A DNA stretch of 64,000 nt from positions 1,612,001 through 1,676,000 of the forward strand of contig NZ_CP145732.1 in the NCBI RefSeq assembly GCF_036884845.1, in the 5' to 3' direction. The notes beneath the pieces are model-generated. The model saw only the letters and a list, made by a program, of their open reading frames with translations, was not told the DNA's origin and did no database searches. The stretch is from Pseudomonas sp. MAG733B (lineage in GTDB: Bacteria; Pseudomonadota; Gammaproteobacteria; Pseudomonadales; Pseudomonadaceae). Within the stretch, counting starts at the first letter, position 1. The number at the start of each line of letters is the position of its first letter. Made by a program: the position numbers and the translations under genes. Of this stretch, positions 1 to 7,372 are shown piece after piece.

Positions 1-237
1 ACCGCGCATGCCGTCGATCTCCACCAGGCACATGCGGCAGGAGCCGAAGGCTTCCAGGCTGTCGGTGGCACAGAGTTTTGGAATGGTGGTGCCCAGCATC
101 GCGGCGGCGCGCATCACCGAAGTGCCTTCGGGCACGCTGATGCTGCGGCCGTCGATGTTCAGGGTGACTTGCACCTGGCTGTCGCGGGCCGGAGTACCAA
201 GGTCAATGTCTGTTTTCGGGTCGAAGAGAGTAATCAT
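1..237 (-). CDS. fdsA: Formate dehydrogenase alpha subunit, N-terminal fragment
   Basis: The gene runs off the left edge; only the first 79 codons are present. The translation starts MITLFDPKTDIDLGTP and carries an N-terminal ferredoxin-like segment, with cysteines in the stretch KLCATDSLEAFGSCRMCLVE that fit a 2Fe-2S site as in FdsA/NuoG-type proteins. In this family the alpha subunit holds the molybdenum (bis-MGD) site that oxidises formate to CO2 and passes electrons through Fe-S clusters to FdsB. The start overlaps the end of fdsB by four bases (ATGA), so translation is probably coupled. The catalytic part lies outside the window and cannot be checked. Confidence 0.85.
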   Translation of the reverse strand, partial: MITLFDPKTDIDLGTPARDSQVQVTLNIDGRSISVPEGTSVMRAAAMLGTTIPKLCATDSLEAFGSCRMCLVEIDGMRG

Positions 238-1790
238 TGCTCGGCCTCCGAGGCGTGCAGACCGAAGTCGGCAGGGAAGTGCTTGAGGGCGCTGGCCACG
301 GGATAAGACGTCATGCCGCCCAACGCGCAGAGCGAACCGTATTGCAGGGTGTCGCACAGGTCCTTGAGGATGATCACCTGCGCATCGCGACTGTTCTGGT
401 CCGGCGCGGCCAGCAGACGGTCGATCACCTCGACACCACGGGTCGAACCGATGCGGCACGGCGTGCATTTGCCGCAGGATTCCTCGGCGCAGAACTGCAT
501 GGCGAAACGCGCCATGTGGGCCATGTCGAGGCTGTCGTCAGCCACCACCACACCACCGTGACCGAGCATCGCACCCATGGCGGCGAAGGCTTCGTAATCC
601 AGCGGCGTGTCAAATTGCGAGGGCGGAACCCAGGCGCCTAACGGGCCGCCAACCTGCGCAGCCTTCAGCGGACGACCACTGGCGGTGCCGCCACCATAGT
701 CTTCCACCAGTTCGCGCAAGGTCAGGCCAAAGGCCCGTTCCACCAGACCGCCGTGACGAATATTGCCCGCCAGTTGAAACGGCATGGTGCCCAGGGAACG
801 GCCCATGCCGTAATCGCGGTAGAACTGCGCCCCCTTGGCCAGAATCAGCGGCACCGAGGCCAACGTCAGCACGTTGTGCACCAGCGTCGGCAAGCCGAAC
901 AAACCCTGCAACGCCGGAATCGGCGGCTTGGCGCGAACGATCCCGCGCTTGCCTTCGAGCGAGTCCAGCAGCGCGGTTTCTTCTCCGCAGATGTAGGCAC
1001 CGGCGCCGACACGCACTTCCATATCGAAGGCCAGGCCACTGCCGCCAACATTGGCGCCTAGGTAACCGGCAGTTCGGGCAATGTTCAACGCGGCACGCAG
1101 CGTGGCCACGGCATCCGGATATTCCGAACGCACATAGATGTAGCCAAAGGTGGCGCCGGCGGTAATGCCGGCAATCGCCATACCTTCGATCAGCAGGAAG
1201 GGGTCGCCTTCCATCAACATGCGGTCGGCGAAAGTGCCGGAGTCGCCTTCGTCGGCGTTGCAGACGATGTACTTTTGCGCAGCTTCGGTCGCGCGCACCG
1301 TGCGCCACTTGATCCCGGCGGGGAAGGCCGCACCGCCACGGCCACGCAGGCCCGAATCGAACACCGCCGTTGCAGTCTGTTCACCGCCAATGCTGACGGC
1401 CCTGGTTAAACCTTCGAAACCGCCATGGGCCCGGTAATCGTCCAACGACAGCGGCCGGGTAATGCCAGCGCGGGCAAACAGCAGGCGTTGTTGAGACTTG
1501 AGATAAGGCAACTCTTCTACCAGCCCCAAGGCCAGCGGATGAGCGGATGAATTGTTAAGCGCTTCAAGCACCGACGGCACATCGTCAGCCGTCAGCGGAC
1601 CAAAACCGATACGGCCCTGCGGCGTGTCCACTTCCAGCAACGGCTCCAGCCAATACAAACCGCGAGAACTGGTGCGCTGCAACTCCAGCGGCAAATTACG
1701 TTCCTGAGCCTGCGTGATCAGCGCCACCGCCACCTCATCGGCCCCCACGGCACGAGCCAGCGAATCACAAGGCAAATAAAGAGTCGGCAT
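234..1790 (-). CDS. fdsB: NAD-dependent formate dehydrogenase beta subunit (NuoF-like)
   Basis: This 518-residue protein is the flavoprotein that transfers electrons to NAD+. An N-terminal thioredoxin-like region of about 120 residues precedes a NuoF-type core. GRGGAAFPAG (about 150-159) and NADEGD (about 179-184) form the FMN/NADH-binding part, and Cys439, Cys442, Cys445 and Cys488 (ESCGKCTPCR and SLCALGG) fit the 4Fe-4S cluster ligands. The start at 1790 is preferred over an upstream in-frame ATG at 1904 because it overlaps the fdsG stop by four bases and gives a family-like N-terminus. The gene sits between fdsG and fdsA, the usual order. The G-to-A change in the canonical GRGGAGFPAG is minor. 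Confidence 0.9.
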   Translation of the reverse strand: MPTLYLPCDSLARAVGADEVAVALITQAQERNLPLELQRTSSRGLYWLEPLLEVDTPQGRIGFGPLTADDVPSVLEALNNSSAHPLALGLVEELPYLKSQQRLLFARAGITRPLSLDDYRAHGGFEGLTRAVSIGGEQTATAVFDSGLRGRGGAAFPAGIKWRTVRATEAAQKYIVCNADEGDSGTFADRMLMEGDPFLLIEGMAIAGITAGATFGYIYVRSEYPDAVATLRAALNIARTAGYLGANVGGSGLAFDMEVRVGAGAYICGEETALLDSLEGKRGIVRAKPPIPALQGLFGLPTLVHNVLTLASVPLILAKGAQFYRDYGMGRSLGTMPFQLAGNIRHGGLVERAFGLTLRELVEDYGGGTASGRPLKAAQVGGPLGAWVPPSQFDTPLDYEAFAAMGAMLGHGGVVVADDSLDMAHMARFAMQFCAEESCGKCTPCRIGSTRGVEVIDRLLAAPDQNSRDAQVIILKDLCDTLQYGSLCALGGMTSYPVASALKHFPADFGLHASEAEQ

Positions 1791-2266
1791 CACGCGTCCT
1801 CCCGGCAAGCATCGAGCAACGCATCCAGCCGCTCGGCACTGAGCCGCGCATGCACCCGGCCATCCAGCTCCAGCGCAGGCGAACAAGCGCAGGCGCCGAG
1901 GCAATACACCGGGCGCAAACTGATGCTGCCATCGGCGCTGCTACCGTGATCATCCAGTTGCAGACGCTCACGCAACTGCGCGGCCAACTGCTCAGCACCA
2001 CGGCTCTGACACGACTCGGCCCGGCACAGCCGCAAGATATGCCGCGCGGGCGGCGCAGTACGGAAGTCATGGTAAAAACTGATCACCCCACGCACCTCGG
2101 CCTGGCTCAGGTTGAGGGCATGGGCAATCTCGGGGACGGCGGCATCGGGGACGTAACCGATGCGCTCCTGAATATCATGAAGAATGGGCAACAGCGCACC
2201 CGGGGTGCCCTTATGGCGCTCCAGCAGACTGTTGACCACAGGCAGGTGCAACAACTCATCAGGCAT
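1790..2266 (-). CDS. fdsG: NAD-dependent formate dehydrogenase gamma subunit (NuoE-like)
   Basis: This 158-residue protein has a NuoE/thioredoxin-like fold. Cys81, Cys86, Cys122 and Cys126 (CRAESC and YCLGAC) match the 2Fe-2S ligands of the family. The segment GALLPILHDIQERIGYVP is typical of NuoE-type N-terminal helices. It is the small electron-transfer subunit of the soluble formate dehydrogenase and is the first gene of the operon. Its stop overlaps the fdsB start. Expression presumably begins in the 2267-2850 gap; I could not identify a regulator site there. Confidence 0.9.
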   Translation of the reverse strand: MPDELLHLPVVNSLLERHKGTPGALLPILHDIQERIGYVPDAAVPEIAHALNLSQAEVRGVISFYHDFRTAPPARHILRLCRAESCQSRGAEQLAAQLRERLQLDDHGSSADGSISLRPVYCLGACACSPALELDGRVHARLSAERLDALLDACREDA

Positions 2267-2850
2267 TCAGCAATCCTCACGGTCACGGACAAACCAGAAG
2301 GTCGTCGGTCGTCCGAAAGTGTCGGCTGCGGCACTCACACCACGTCACGGTATCGTGGATTTCAGGCCGGTGGCCAGGGCACCCTTGGCGGGCATCTTGT
2401 TGTGCCCGATGCGATCTCTGTCGCACATCTTTCAGGGCATAAAAGGCAGATTGCCACGCGGCTGTTGATCGAACTGCACCAAAGCGACGTGTTCAGTTCT
2501 GTCTACGACTATCCATTAAGTCTAGATGAGCGCCGCAAGGGCGTTCACACACCGGCCTAATGCCCGGAGGGCTTGTCGATGGGGGATGTATAGCAAGCAT
2601 TACAGGTGAGAAGAAGCATCAGAATCGAGGGTAATTCTACGGAGCAGATGTGTCGATTCTTCCGCTGCACCCCCAAACCCGCTCCAATGCCTAGTGAGCG
2701 GAAATGTCCTACATCCGTCTGCCCAAACAGAATCGGAAGCATCTGATTCTGTTTTTTGGCGATGTCTGAATGAGTCAACGCTTATCCCGAACGGCGTAGA
2801 TTTCCTGCTCCTTTAAAAAGACAAACTACCCACTGCCAAGGAGCGGTCTC
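2267..2850. other. Divergent intergenic region between fdsG and hcp
   Basis: No convincing gene is visible. The region must hold the fds promoter (leftward) and the hcp promoter (rightward). A short hairpin is seen at 2389-2408 (CGGGCA/TGCCCG). Composition becomes more AT-rich from about 2580, marking the left side of the accessory segment. I see no clear sigma-54 site and no LysR-type operator that I would defend. Confidence 0.5.
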
Positions 2851-3339
2851 ATGGCGTTCGACGCTTTTATCAAAATTGAAGGTATTCCTGGCGAAGCGCT
2901 GGACGAGCAACATAAGGATTGGATAGAAATTACCGGATACAACTTCGGCACTCATCAAAGCGCTTCCGCTACAGCCAGCTCGGCAGGTGGCGCCTCATCG
3001 GGGCGCACGACCGTTAGCGACTTCACGTTCACCAAGAACCTGGACAAATCCAGTTGTAAGCTCATAGAGATCAGCTGCGCAGGTGATCATCTGAAGGAAG
3101 TTGTTTTGACATTACATCGCGCCGGAGGCGAGAAGCAGAAGTATTTTGAGATCACATTGGAAGAAGTCATCATTTCGAGCTACTCACAAAGTGCAAATGA
3201 TGGCGTGCCTACTGAAAGCCTCAGCTTGAACTATGGGCGTATTAAGACGATCTACACCCAGCAAAAACGAACGGATGGTTCCGGCGGAGGTAACGTAGCG
3301 GGTGGTTGGGATCGTATCAGTAATAAAAAATATTCCTGA
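2851..3339 (+). CDS. hcp: Hcp family type VI secretion tube protein
   Basis: The 162-residue protein matches the Hcp family in length and layout: start MAFDAFIKIEGIPGEA, then DEQHKDWIEITGYNFG, a central DFTFTKNLDKSSCKL block and a C-terminal SLNYGRIKTIYTQQ strand. Hcp hexamers stack into the inner tube of the type VI apparatus and can chaperone small effectors in their lumen. AAGGAG at 2838-2843 is a good ribosome site seven bases before the ATG. No tss structural genes are in the window, so this is an orphan Hcp that would depend on a T6SS elsewhere. It is followed after 11 bases by the candidate effector, the usual arrangement for Hcp-delivered cargo. Confidence 0.93.
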   Translation: MAFDAFIKIEGIPGEALDEQHKDWIEITGYNFGTHQSASATASSAGGASSGRTTVSDFTFTKNLDKSSCKLIEISCAGDHLKEVVLTLHRAGGEKQKYFEITLEEVIISSYSQSANDGVPTESLSLNYGRIKTIYTQQKRTDGSGGGNVAGGWDRISNKKYS

Positions 3340-3350
3340 GGTCGCCACTA

Positions 3351-4322
3351 ATGTCAGCGATTTTTATAAATTCAAGAGTGCAGCCTTATTCATATTTGAA
3401 ATCGATGCTGCAGCTTGGCAAGAACTCAATGTCAAAATTTGATGTATTGAATGCGCATGTTATTAATACGGTGGTGCTGCCAGGCGAGCTAATCATTTTC
3501 GGTGATAATTCGACACCGTCCTGTACGGCCGAAGAAGCGTTCTACATGAAGAAAGCCTCTGAAATCCACTCGGCACTGGTGGTCAATGGAATGCAGGGTG
3601 ATGGGTTTTTAGTGGAGAATCATGAACTCATAACAAGAGCGCTTGGGTATTCATCTATTGGCGTAGGCAGCGTTGGCGGTGCTTGGAGTAGGCACCTCGA
3701 TGGTATCAAACAAACTCTCGAAGAAATTGAAGCAACTCATCGTTATCACATCAGAAGTGGGACGGCTCAGGCTCGAACTGATTTCTTAATGAAGCGCGAG
3801 TTATTGTTTAAACAGCTCGATGATCAGCTGAACGGCTTTGCCAAATATGGCTCAGGCTTACGCAATCAACGCTCGATAAGAAATATGATTGAGATGTCCA
3901 CGCAAAGCTATTTGCATTCAGGGGTAATAGCAGGTTACGCAGAAACTATTAGCGGCGTGGCGAGAGCTTCGAATATCCTGAAAAAAGGTACGTACTTAGG
4001 TATCGGTTTGAGTGTAACTGCTGCTGGAGCCTCTATTTACACCGCATGTACGACTGGGCGCGAAACGCAATGCAGGAAGGCAAAATATGTTGAGGGTGGT
4101 AAGTTGTCTGGAAGTCTTGCACTCGGAGCTTTTGGAGGTAAGGTTGGAGGTACTGCGGCTACGTTCGGATGTGCTGTGGCTTTTGGGGTTGTTACAGGGG
4201 GCGCGGGTGTGCTGGGGTGCGCGGTGATTGGCGGTGGGCTTGGCGCGTGGGCTGGAGGCGAAGTTGGAGGTAGTGCTGGGGAATGGGCGGGTGAAGTAAT
4301 TTATGAGTCATTGATCCAATGA
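3351..4322 (+). CDS. Candidate T6SS effector with glycine-zipper membrane domain
   Basis: I do not recognise a named family for this 323-residue protein. Residues 30-52 (FDVLNAHVINT then LPGELIIFGD) look LysM-like, and a mainly helical middle follows. From about 214 the protein is membrane-prone: a hydrophobic helix at about 214-236, then a long Gly/Ala-rich stretch at about 252-310 with repeated GGxxGG spacing (FGGKVGG, GGGLGAWAGG), as in glycine-zipper pore formers. Position directly behind hcp and overlap (ATGA) with a small membrane protein gene suggest toxin/immunity. The inference is a pore-forming antibacterial effector loaded on Hcp. A non-toxic membrane-anchored protein is the alternative. 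Lower GC than the core genes suggests transfer. Confidence 0.6.
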   Translation: MSAIFINSRVQPYSYLKSMLQLGKNSMSKFDVLNAHVINTVVLPGELIIFGDNSTPSCTAEEAFYMKKASEIHSALVVNGMQGDGFLVENHELITRALGYSSIGVGSVGGAWSRHLDGIKQTLEEIEATHRYHIRSGTAQARTDFLMKRELLFKQLDDQLNGFAKYGSGLRNQRSIRNMIEMSTQSYLHSGVIAGYAETISGVARASNILKKGTYLGIGLSVTAAGASIYTACTTGRETQCRKAKYVEGGKLSGSLALGAFGGKVGGTAATFGCAVAFGVVTGGAGVLGCAVIGGGLGAWAGGEVGGSAGEWAGEVIYESLIQ

Positions 4323-4684
4323 GTGATATTGCGCTGGCATGTATCGCAATATTCATAATTTTTTCCTCTCTAGTGGTCTCTTGCTGGATATATGTGTTCT
4401 CTTATTTGTTTACGGAGTTGATAGAGGGTTACCTAAATAGGAGTAAGTTTGTAGCAAGCAATCGTAAGGCTTTGTCTGGTTTGGGGTTGCTAGGTAAACC
4501 GGTCAGGAACGGTTCGATAGCATTGATGTTTTTGTTTCCGGAGCTCTGTGAGAGACGTGGCTTAATAGAAAAAGGTGAGCTACTAAATTTGCCAGTGCAC
4601 CTGAAATGGAAATTGTTGGTGTCATGGATTATTGGTGTGTTCTTGTTGTTCGCAATATTCATTTTTTGGCTTTTTGTCGTTTAA
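4319..4684 (+). CDS. Candidate membrane immunity protein
   Basis: This 121-residue protein is predicted to span the membrane twice, at about residues 5-31 and 98-120, with a basic segment between them (NRSKFVASNRKALSGL). Its ATG overlaps the stop of the candidate effector, as expected for a cognate immunity gene translated with its toxin. Immunity to pore-forming T6SS toxins is often given by small inner-membrane proteins, which fits. A partial second copy follows at 4740. Function is inferred from context and topology only; no family match was recognised. Confidence 0.55.
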   Translation: MSDIALACIAIFIIFSSLVVSCWIYVFSYLFTELIEGYLNRSKFVASNRKALSGLGLLGKPVRNGSIALMFLFPELCERRGLIEKGELLNLPVHLKWKLLVSWIIGVFLLFAIFIFWLFVV

Positions 4685-4739
4685 TTTTATTGTTATTGAT
4701 GCTGAATTGGTTGTAAGGGGATTTATAAAGGGGGGTGTG

Positions 4740-4973
4740 ATGAGTGAACTTAATCTGGCGTATGCTGGGCTAGTTGCAATGGTATTTCTATTTCTTTCGC
4801 TTTGCTGGATATTTGCATCCTCGTACCTGCTTGCCGAACGAATTGAAAAGCATCTCGGAAGAAGTAGATTTGTTGCGAATAATCGAGAAGGTTTGTCAGG
4901 TTTGACTGCAAAAAGGGGACAGATTTATTTCTTTGAAATCTGTCTCCTTTTTTTTCGCAATGTTCTGCACTGA
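4740..4973 (+). pseudogene. Truncated second copy of the immunity-like gene
   Basis: The ATG at 4740 follows a GGGGGTG ribosome site. The first 54 residues are clearly related to the preceding protein: compare SRFVANNREGLSGL here with SKFVASNRKALSGL there, plus the same N-terminal hydrophobic helix. Similarity stops abruptly at about 4908, exactly where the inverted repeat at 4910-4952 begins. The rest of the frame reads through the repeat and ends at 4973, so the second membrane helix is lost. It is most likely a duplicated immunity gene broken by the inverted-repeat element. An orphan immunity remnant acquired separately is also possible. Confidence 0.6.
4910..4952. repeat. 17-bp near-perfect inverted repeat (AAAAAGGGGACAGATTT type)
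   Basis: AAAAAGGGGACAGATTT at 4910-4926 pairs with AAATCTGTCTCCTTTTT at 4936-4952 with one mismatch and a 9-base loop, followed by more T residues. Motifs of this kind recur in gammaproteobacterial genomes and are often seen near REP-type (Y1) transposase genes (family knowledge from memory). The structure can also act as an intrinsic terminator for the hcp-effector-immunity transcript. A degenerate relative lies at 9321-9370. Confidence 0.7.
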
Positions 4974-5061
4974 ACTCCAACCCCTGTACGCAGCCAGTGG
5001 ACAGCAAATTGGCAAAACAGTAGCGTTGCGCTACTGCCTTCAACTCTGTAACGGACTACAC

Positions 5062-5808
5062 ATGCTCACTGCCGCTCCAGCCTCGCGCCTATTCTGCGCA
5101 ATCACTTTCGCCGTCGTGATGACCCCGGCACTCGCCGACTGGGAAGAACCCCCGGAATACGCCTGGAAGACCTACCTCTCCGATTGCCAGCAATTACAGC
5201 GGGATGTGACCGATGTACAGAACGGGCAAAAGATGGCCATGGATGTCCTGCCCAACATCCAGGGCTTTCTGCGAACCATTACGGTACACCGCAAGAACCT
5301 GGCCCAGCCAAGCCTCAGCTCCCCCGATTACGCCCGTTGTGAAAACGTCGTCTCCCAAGCCAAAGACACAGTGGCCAAGGGCAGTGCTGAAAACGACGAG
5401 GCGATGGATCAACATTTCCGCCAAGCCCAGACCGAGCACCTGAACTCCCCGGAATACAAACGTGCTCGCTCTCTGGGCTTCACCGACGTCGGCGAAATCG
5501 GCGACCTCGACCAGCACGCCGAACTGGATGGCGAAGCAAATCTGAAAACCTTGATGCTCACTGTCGATTTTGGCTGCGGCCGCCATTTCCGCGCCGCGCA
5601 TTACATCAAACCCTACGTGGTGTACACCGTCCATCGTTCGGACGGCAGCTGCGGCGTCTACAAGCACGTCGCCGTGCTGGGCGGTGAAACCGTGGAGCGG
5701 GGCGACTACATCAATCCGAAAGGGGTTTTTCAGTACGTGGGATGGAAGAAATTGGCCGGTGCGGATGGCTTTCCCATCGACGTTCGAGTCGTAAAAGCGC
5801 TGAAGTAA
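5062..5808 (+). CDS. Secreted protein of unknown function
   Basis: The 248-residue product begins MLTAAPASRLFCAITFAVV and has a signal-peptide profile ending near ALA-DW (about residues 27-29). The mature part is largely charged and helical at first (cysteines in YLSDCQQL and ARCENV) and ends with a smaller domain containing CGRHF and SDGSCGVYKHV. I chose 5062 because upstream in-frame codons lie inside the inverted repeat and would destroy the signal peptide. I recognise no family. Codon use is GC-rich, unlike the T6SS genes just before it, so this gene probably has a different history. Confidence 0.65.
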   Translation: MLTAAPASRLFCAITFAVVMTPALADWEEPPEYAWKTYLSDCQQLQRDVTDVQNGQKMAMDVLPNIQGFLRTITVHRKNLAQPSLSSPDYARCENVVSQAKDTVAKGSAENDEAMDQHFRQAQTEHLNSPEYKRARSLGFTDVGEIGDLDQHAELDGEANLKTLMLTVDFGCGRHFRAAHYIKPYVVYTVHRSDGSCGVYKHVAVLGGETVERGDYINPKGVFQYVGWKKLAGADGFPIDVRVVKALK

Positions 5809-5838
5809 CCCTCAGGATTTTTCTGGGGAAGGATGGCT

Positions 5839-6126
5839 GGTGATAACGCCAGCCCAACCACCCTCAATCCCGAAGATGCACCACAAACCCACTGTGGGAG
5901 CCAGCCTGCTGGTGATAACGCCAGCCCAACCACCCTCAATCCCGAAGATGCACCACAAACCCACTGTGGGAGCCAGCCTGCTGGTGATAACGCCAGCCCA
6001 ACCACCCTCAATCCCGAAGATGCACCACAAACCCACTGTGGGAGCCAGCCTGCTGGCGATAGCGCCATCCCAACCACCTCAATGCCGAAAATGCACCAAG
6101 AACCCACTCACACCCCGAGGCCAACC
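5839..6126. repeat. 72-bp tandem repeat, three identical units plus a diverged fourth
   Basis: Units start at 5839, 5911 and 5983 and are identical over 72 bases. A fourth, starting at 6055, matches its beginning and then drifts. Each unit ends with CTGTGGGAGCCAGCCTGCTG, the core of a Pseudomonas REP half-site, so the array appears to be a REP-containing unit amplified in tandem. Frames that stay open through it (because 72 is a multiple of three) are by-products, with no ribosome site or protein-like composition. Confidence 0.92.
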
Positions 6127-6249
6127 AACCCCCGATAGCCCACCGCAATACCCTGTGGGAGCTGGCTTGCCAGCGATAGCGCCCACTCAGCCAACACAAA
6201 TGCCGAATCAGCCACCACCCTCACAAACCACCCCCACAGGCCTCAACCA
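6127..6249. repeat. REP-containing spacer after the tandem array
   Basis: A further REP-like hairpin lies at about 6151-6176 (CTGTGGGAGCTGGCTTGCCAGCGAT), a relative of the core in the 72-bp units. The rest is a C-rich spacer with no gene, ending at the convergent DUF3077-like gene. Confidence 0.6.
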
Positions 6250-6561
6250 CTAACCCTCAGCCTTAGCCCCCGCCCGCTTGGACACCGGCACAAAAGCCCG
6301 ATCCCGAGTCAGCACCTTCACCGCATCATCCACCAACGCCTTACTCATCGAAGTCAAATAATGCGCAGCCCAGGCATGTCGATCAGTGTCTCTGGCATAA
6401 GCAGCATCTTCAGTGAGCGTCTTGGCCAGGAACAGAAAATCGGAAGCCATGGACAACGCATCACCCAGCGGCACCCCGCGAGTGACATGAAACAGCGGTT
6501 GATCCGCGCAGTAGATCGCGGGTGTCAGACCGATGGTTTTGAGTTCAGGTTGTTCAGTCAT
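6250..6561 (-). CDS. DUF3077-like small protein
   Basis: The 103-residue protein starts MTEQPELKTIGLTPAIYC; the segment FHVTRGVPLGDALSMASDFL followed by TEDAAYARDTDRHAWAAHYL resembles the DUF3077 family common in Pseudomonas, whose role is unknown. The start at 6561 has GGAGG six bases upstream; an upstream in-frame ATG at 6588 lacks one. It is transcribed convergently toward the tandem repeat and is monocistronic. Confidence 0.7.
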   Translation of the reverse strand: MTEQPELKTIGLTPAIYCADQPLFHVTRGVPLGDALSMASDFLFLAKTLTEDAAYARDTDRHAWAAHYLTSMSKALVDDAVKVLTRDRAFVPVSKRAGAKAEG

Positions 6562-7144
6562 TGGCCACCTCCGGGGATGGAGAGGCAATGGGGGAGGGTG
6601 TTACGCGATTGGGAACTGCGTAGAGGGGAAAGCCAAATTTCAAACGGATTGATACTGCGCATTATCCAACTCCTTGATATGAGGAGCTGCCACGTTCGTT
6701 TCCACACGAATGGGTGACAGCTGTGCGCAGGGTGGAAAACCGGGAATCAAGGAAACCGGCACGCCCGAAGACGTCCCACGCACAGCCGCCATAACTCACG
6801 CTGTAGGCATAAAAAAAAGCGCCGGCAGACGTGATGGGGGCGCTGTTGCGCCTTGAATTACACGAGTTTCCACACCCGGTCGCTGAATTGGCAGCGACGG
6901 TGGGAGGTTATCGTGCGGACCCGTTCCCTGCAACCTTTGAGCGCTCCTAGCTCAAGCTCTGCAGCTGGAAATTGTGGGCTTAAGGTTGCGATCTATAAAC
7001 GGTTTTTTGTGTATGAGTATGATTTTAAATACAATTAATTTTTATAGCGAAACAATAGATGATTCCGTATTGCCATCCATTGCAAATAAAGGGTATTTTG
7101 CTCTGGCGTAAGCGTACCGCTTATTTGCGGCAATCGAAATTAGA
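6562..7144. other. Intergenic region before the retron-like unit
   Basis: No convincing gene is present; a 61-codon frame at 6853-7038 has no ribosome site and reads as low-information sequence. Composition changes sharply to AT-rich near 6990-7060. This may be the left border of the retron-carrying insertion. A short hairpin TAAGCG-TAC-CGCTTA lies at 7109-7123, between the proposed retron promoter and the predicted RNA. Confidence 0.5.
7070..7099 (+). promoter_or_regulatory. Candidate promoter of the retron-like unit
   Basis: TTGCCA at 7070-7075 and TATTTT at 7094-7099 are separated by 18 bases, giving a plausible sigma-70 promoter with a start near 7106, about 40 bases before the predicted msr. 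It is a weak match and is proposed on position. Confidence 0.35.
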
Positions 7145-7293
7145 CATCTGCTGATTAGCTCGGATGTTCGAGCATTCAACGTTCAGGCGTTGAACAGAAG
7201 GGGAGACGGCCTCGGCAGTCTCCGACCCCCGCGTCCCGCTGGAGTGCTTCACGGTGGGCCAACTATGAGAAAGATGGTGGTTCTCAGCGGATG
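7145..7293 (+). ncRNA. Predicted retron msr-msd RNA
   Basis: The region has the hallmarks of a retron template RNA. An a1 segment CATCTGCTGA (7145-7154) pairs over ten bases, with one G-U, with a2 TCAGCGGATG (7284-7293). Right after a1 comes TTAGC, placing a candidate branching G at 7158. Two msr-type stem-loops follow: GCTCG/CGAGC (7158-7173) and TTCAACG/CGTTGAA (7175-7194). The msd part (about 7195-7283) can form GGAGAC/GTCTCC (7202-7223) and CCCGCTG/CGGTGGG (7235-7258). The RT gene starts 79 bases after a2. The exact msd fold and the DNA-RNA boundary cannot be fixed by eye. Confidence 0.6.
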
Positions 7294-7351
7294 GTTTCGA
7301 TGAAAGCAACATCTTTCTCTTGACCCTTTGTATTGGGTTGGTTTGGCCCAC
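7254..7351. repeat. Nested inverted repeats between the msd and the RT start
   Basis: Two perfect inverted repeats are nested here: GTGGGCCAA (7254-7262) with TTGGCCCAC (7343-7351), and inside it GAGAAAGATG (7267-7276) with CATCTTTCTC (7310-7319). Both straddle a2 and end just before the RT ribosome site. They would compete with a1/a2 pairing, so they could be an alternative fold, an attenuator or part of a longer template RNA. Confidence 0.7.
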
Positions 7352-7372
7352 ATTTATTCCTATGGATAGGAT

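Noticed and set aside
1850..2560. Plus-strand frame over fdsG and its upstream region
   Set aside because: Overlaps a solid gene on the other strand and lacks a ribosome site and protein-like composition.
5730..6107. Minus-strand frame encoding repeated 24-residue units across the tandem repeat
   Set aside because: The frame is open only because the repeat length is a multiple of three; no ribosome site, and the repeat core is a REP sequence.
5839..6126. Tandem repeat as a CRISPR array
   Set aside because: Units are contiguous 72-bp identical copies without unique spacers, and no cas genes are present.
6853..7038. 61-codon frame before the retron
   Set aside because: TTG start, no ribosome site, Ser-rich low-information sequence crossing the composition border.
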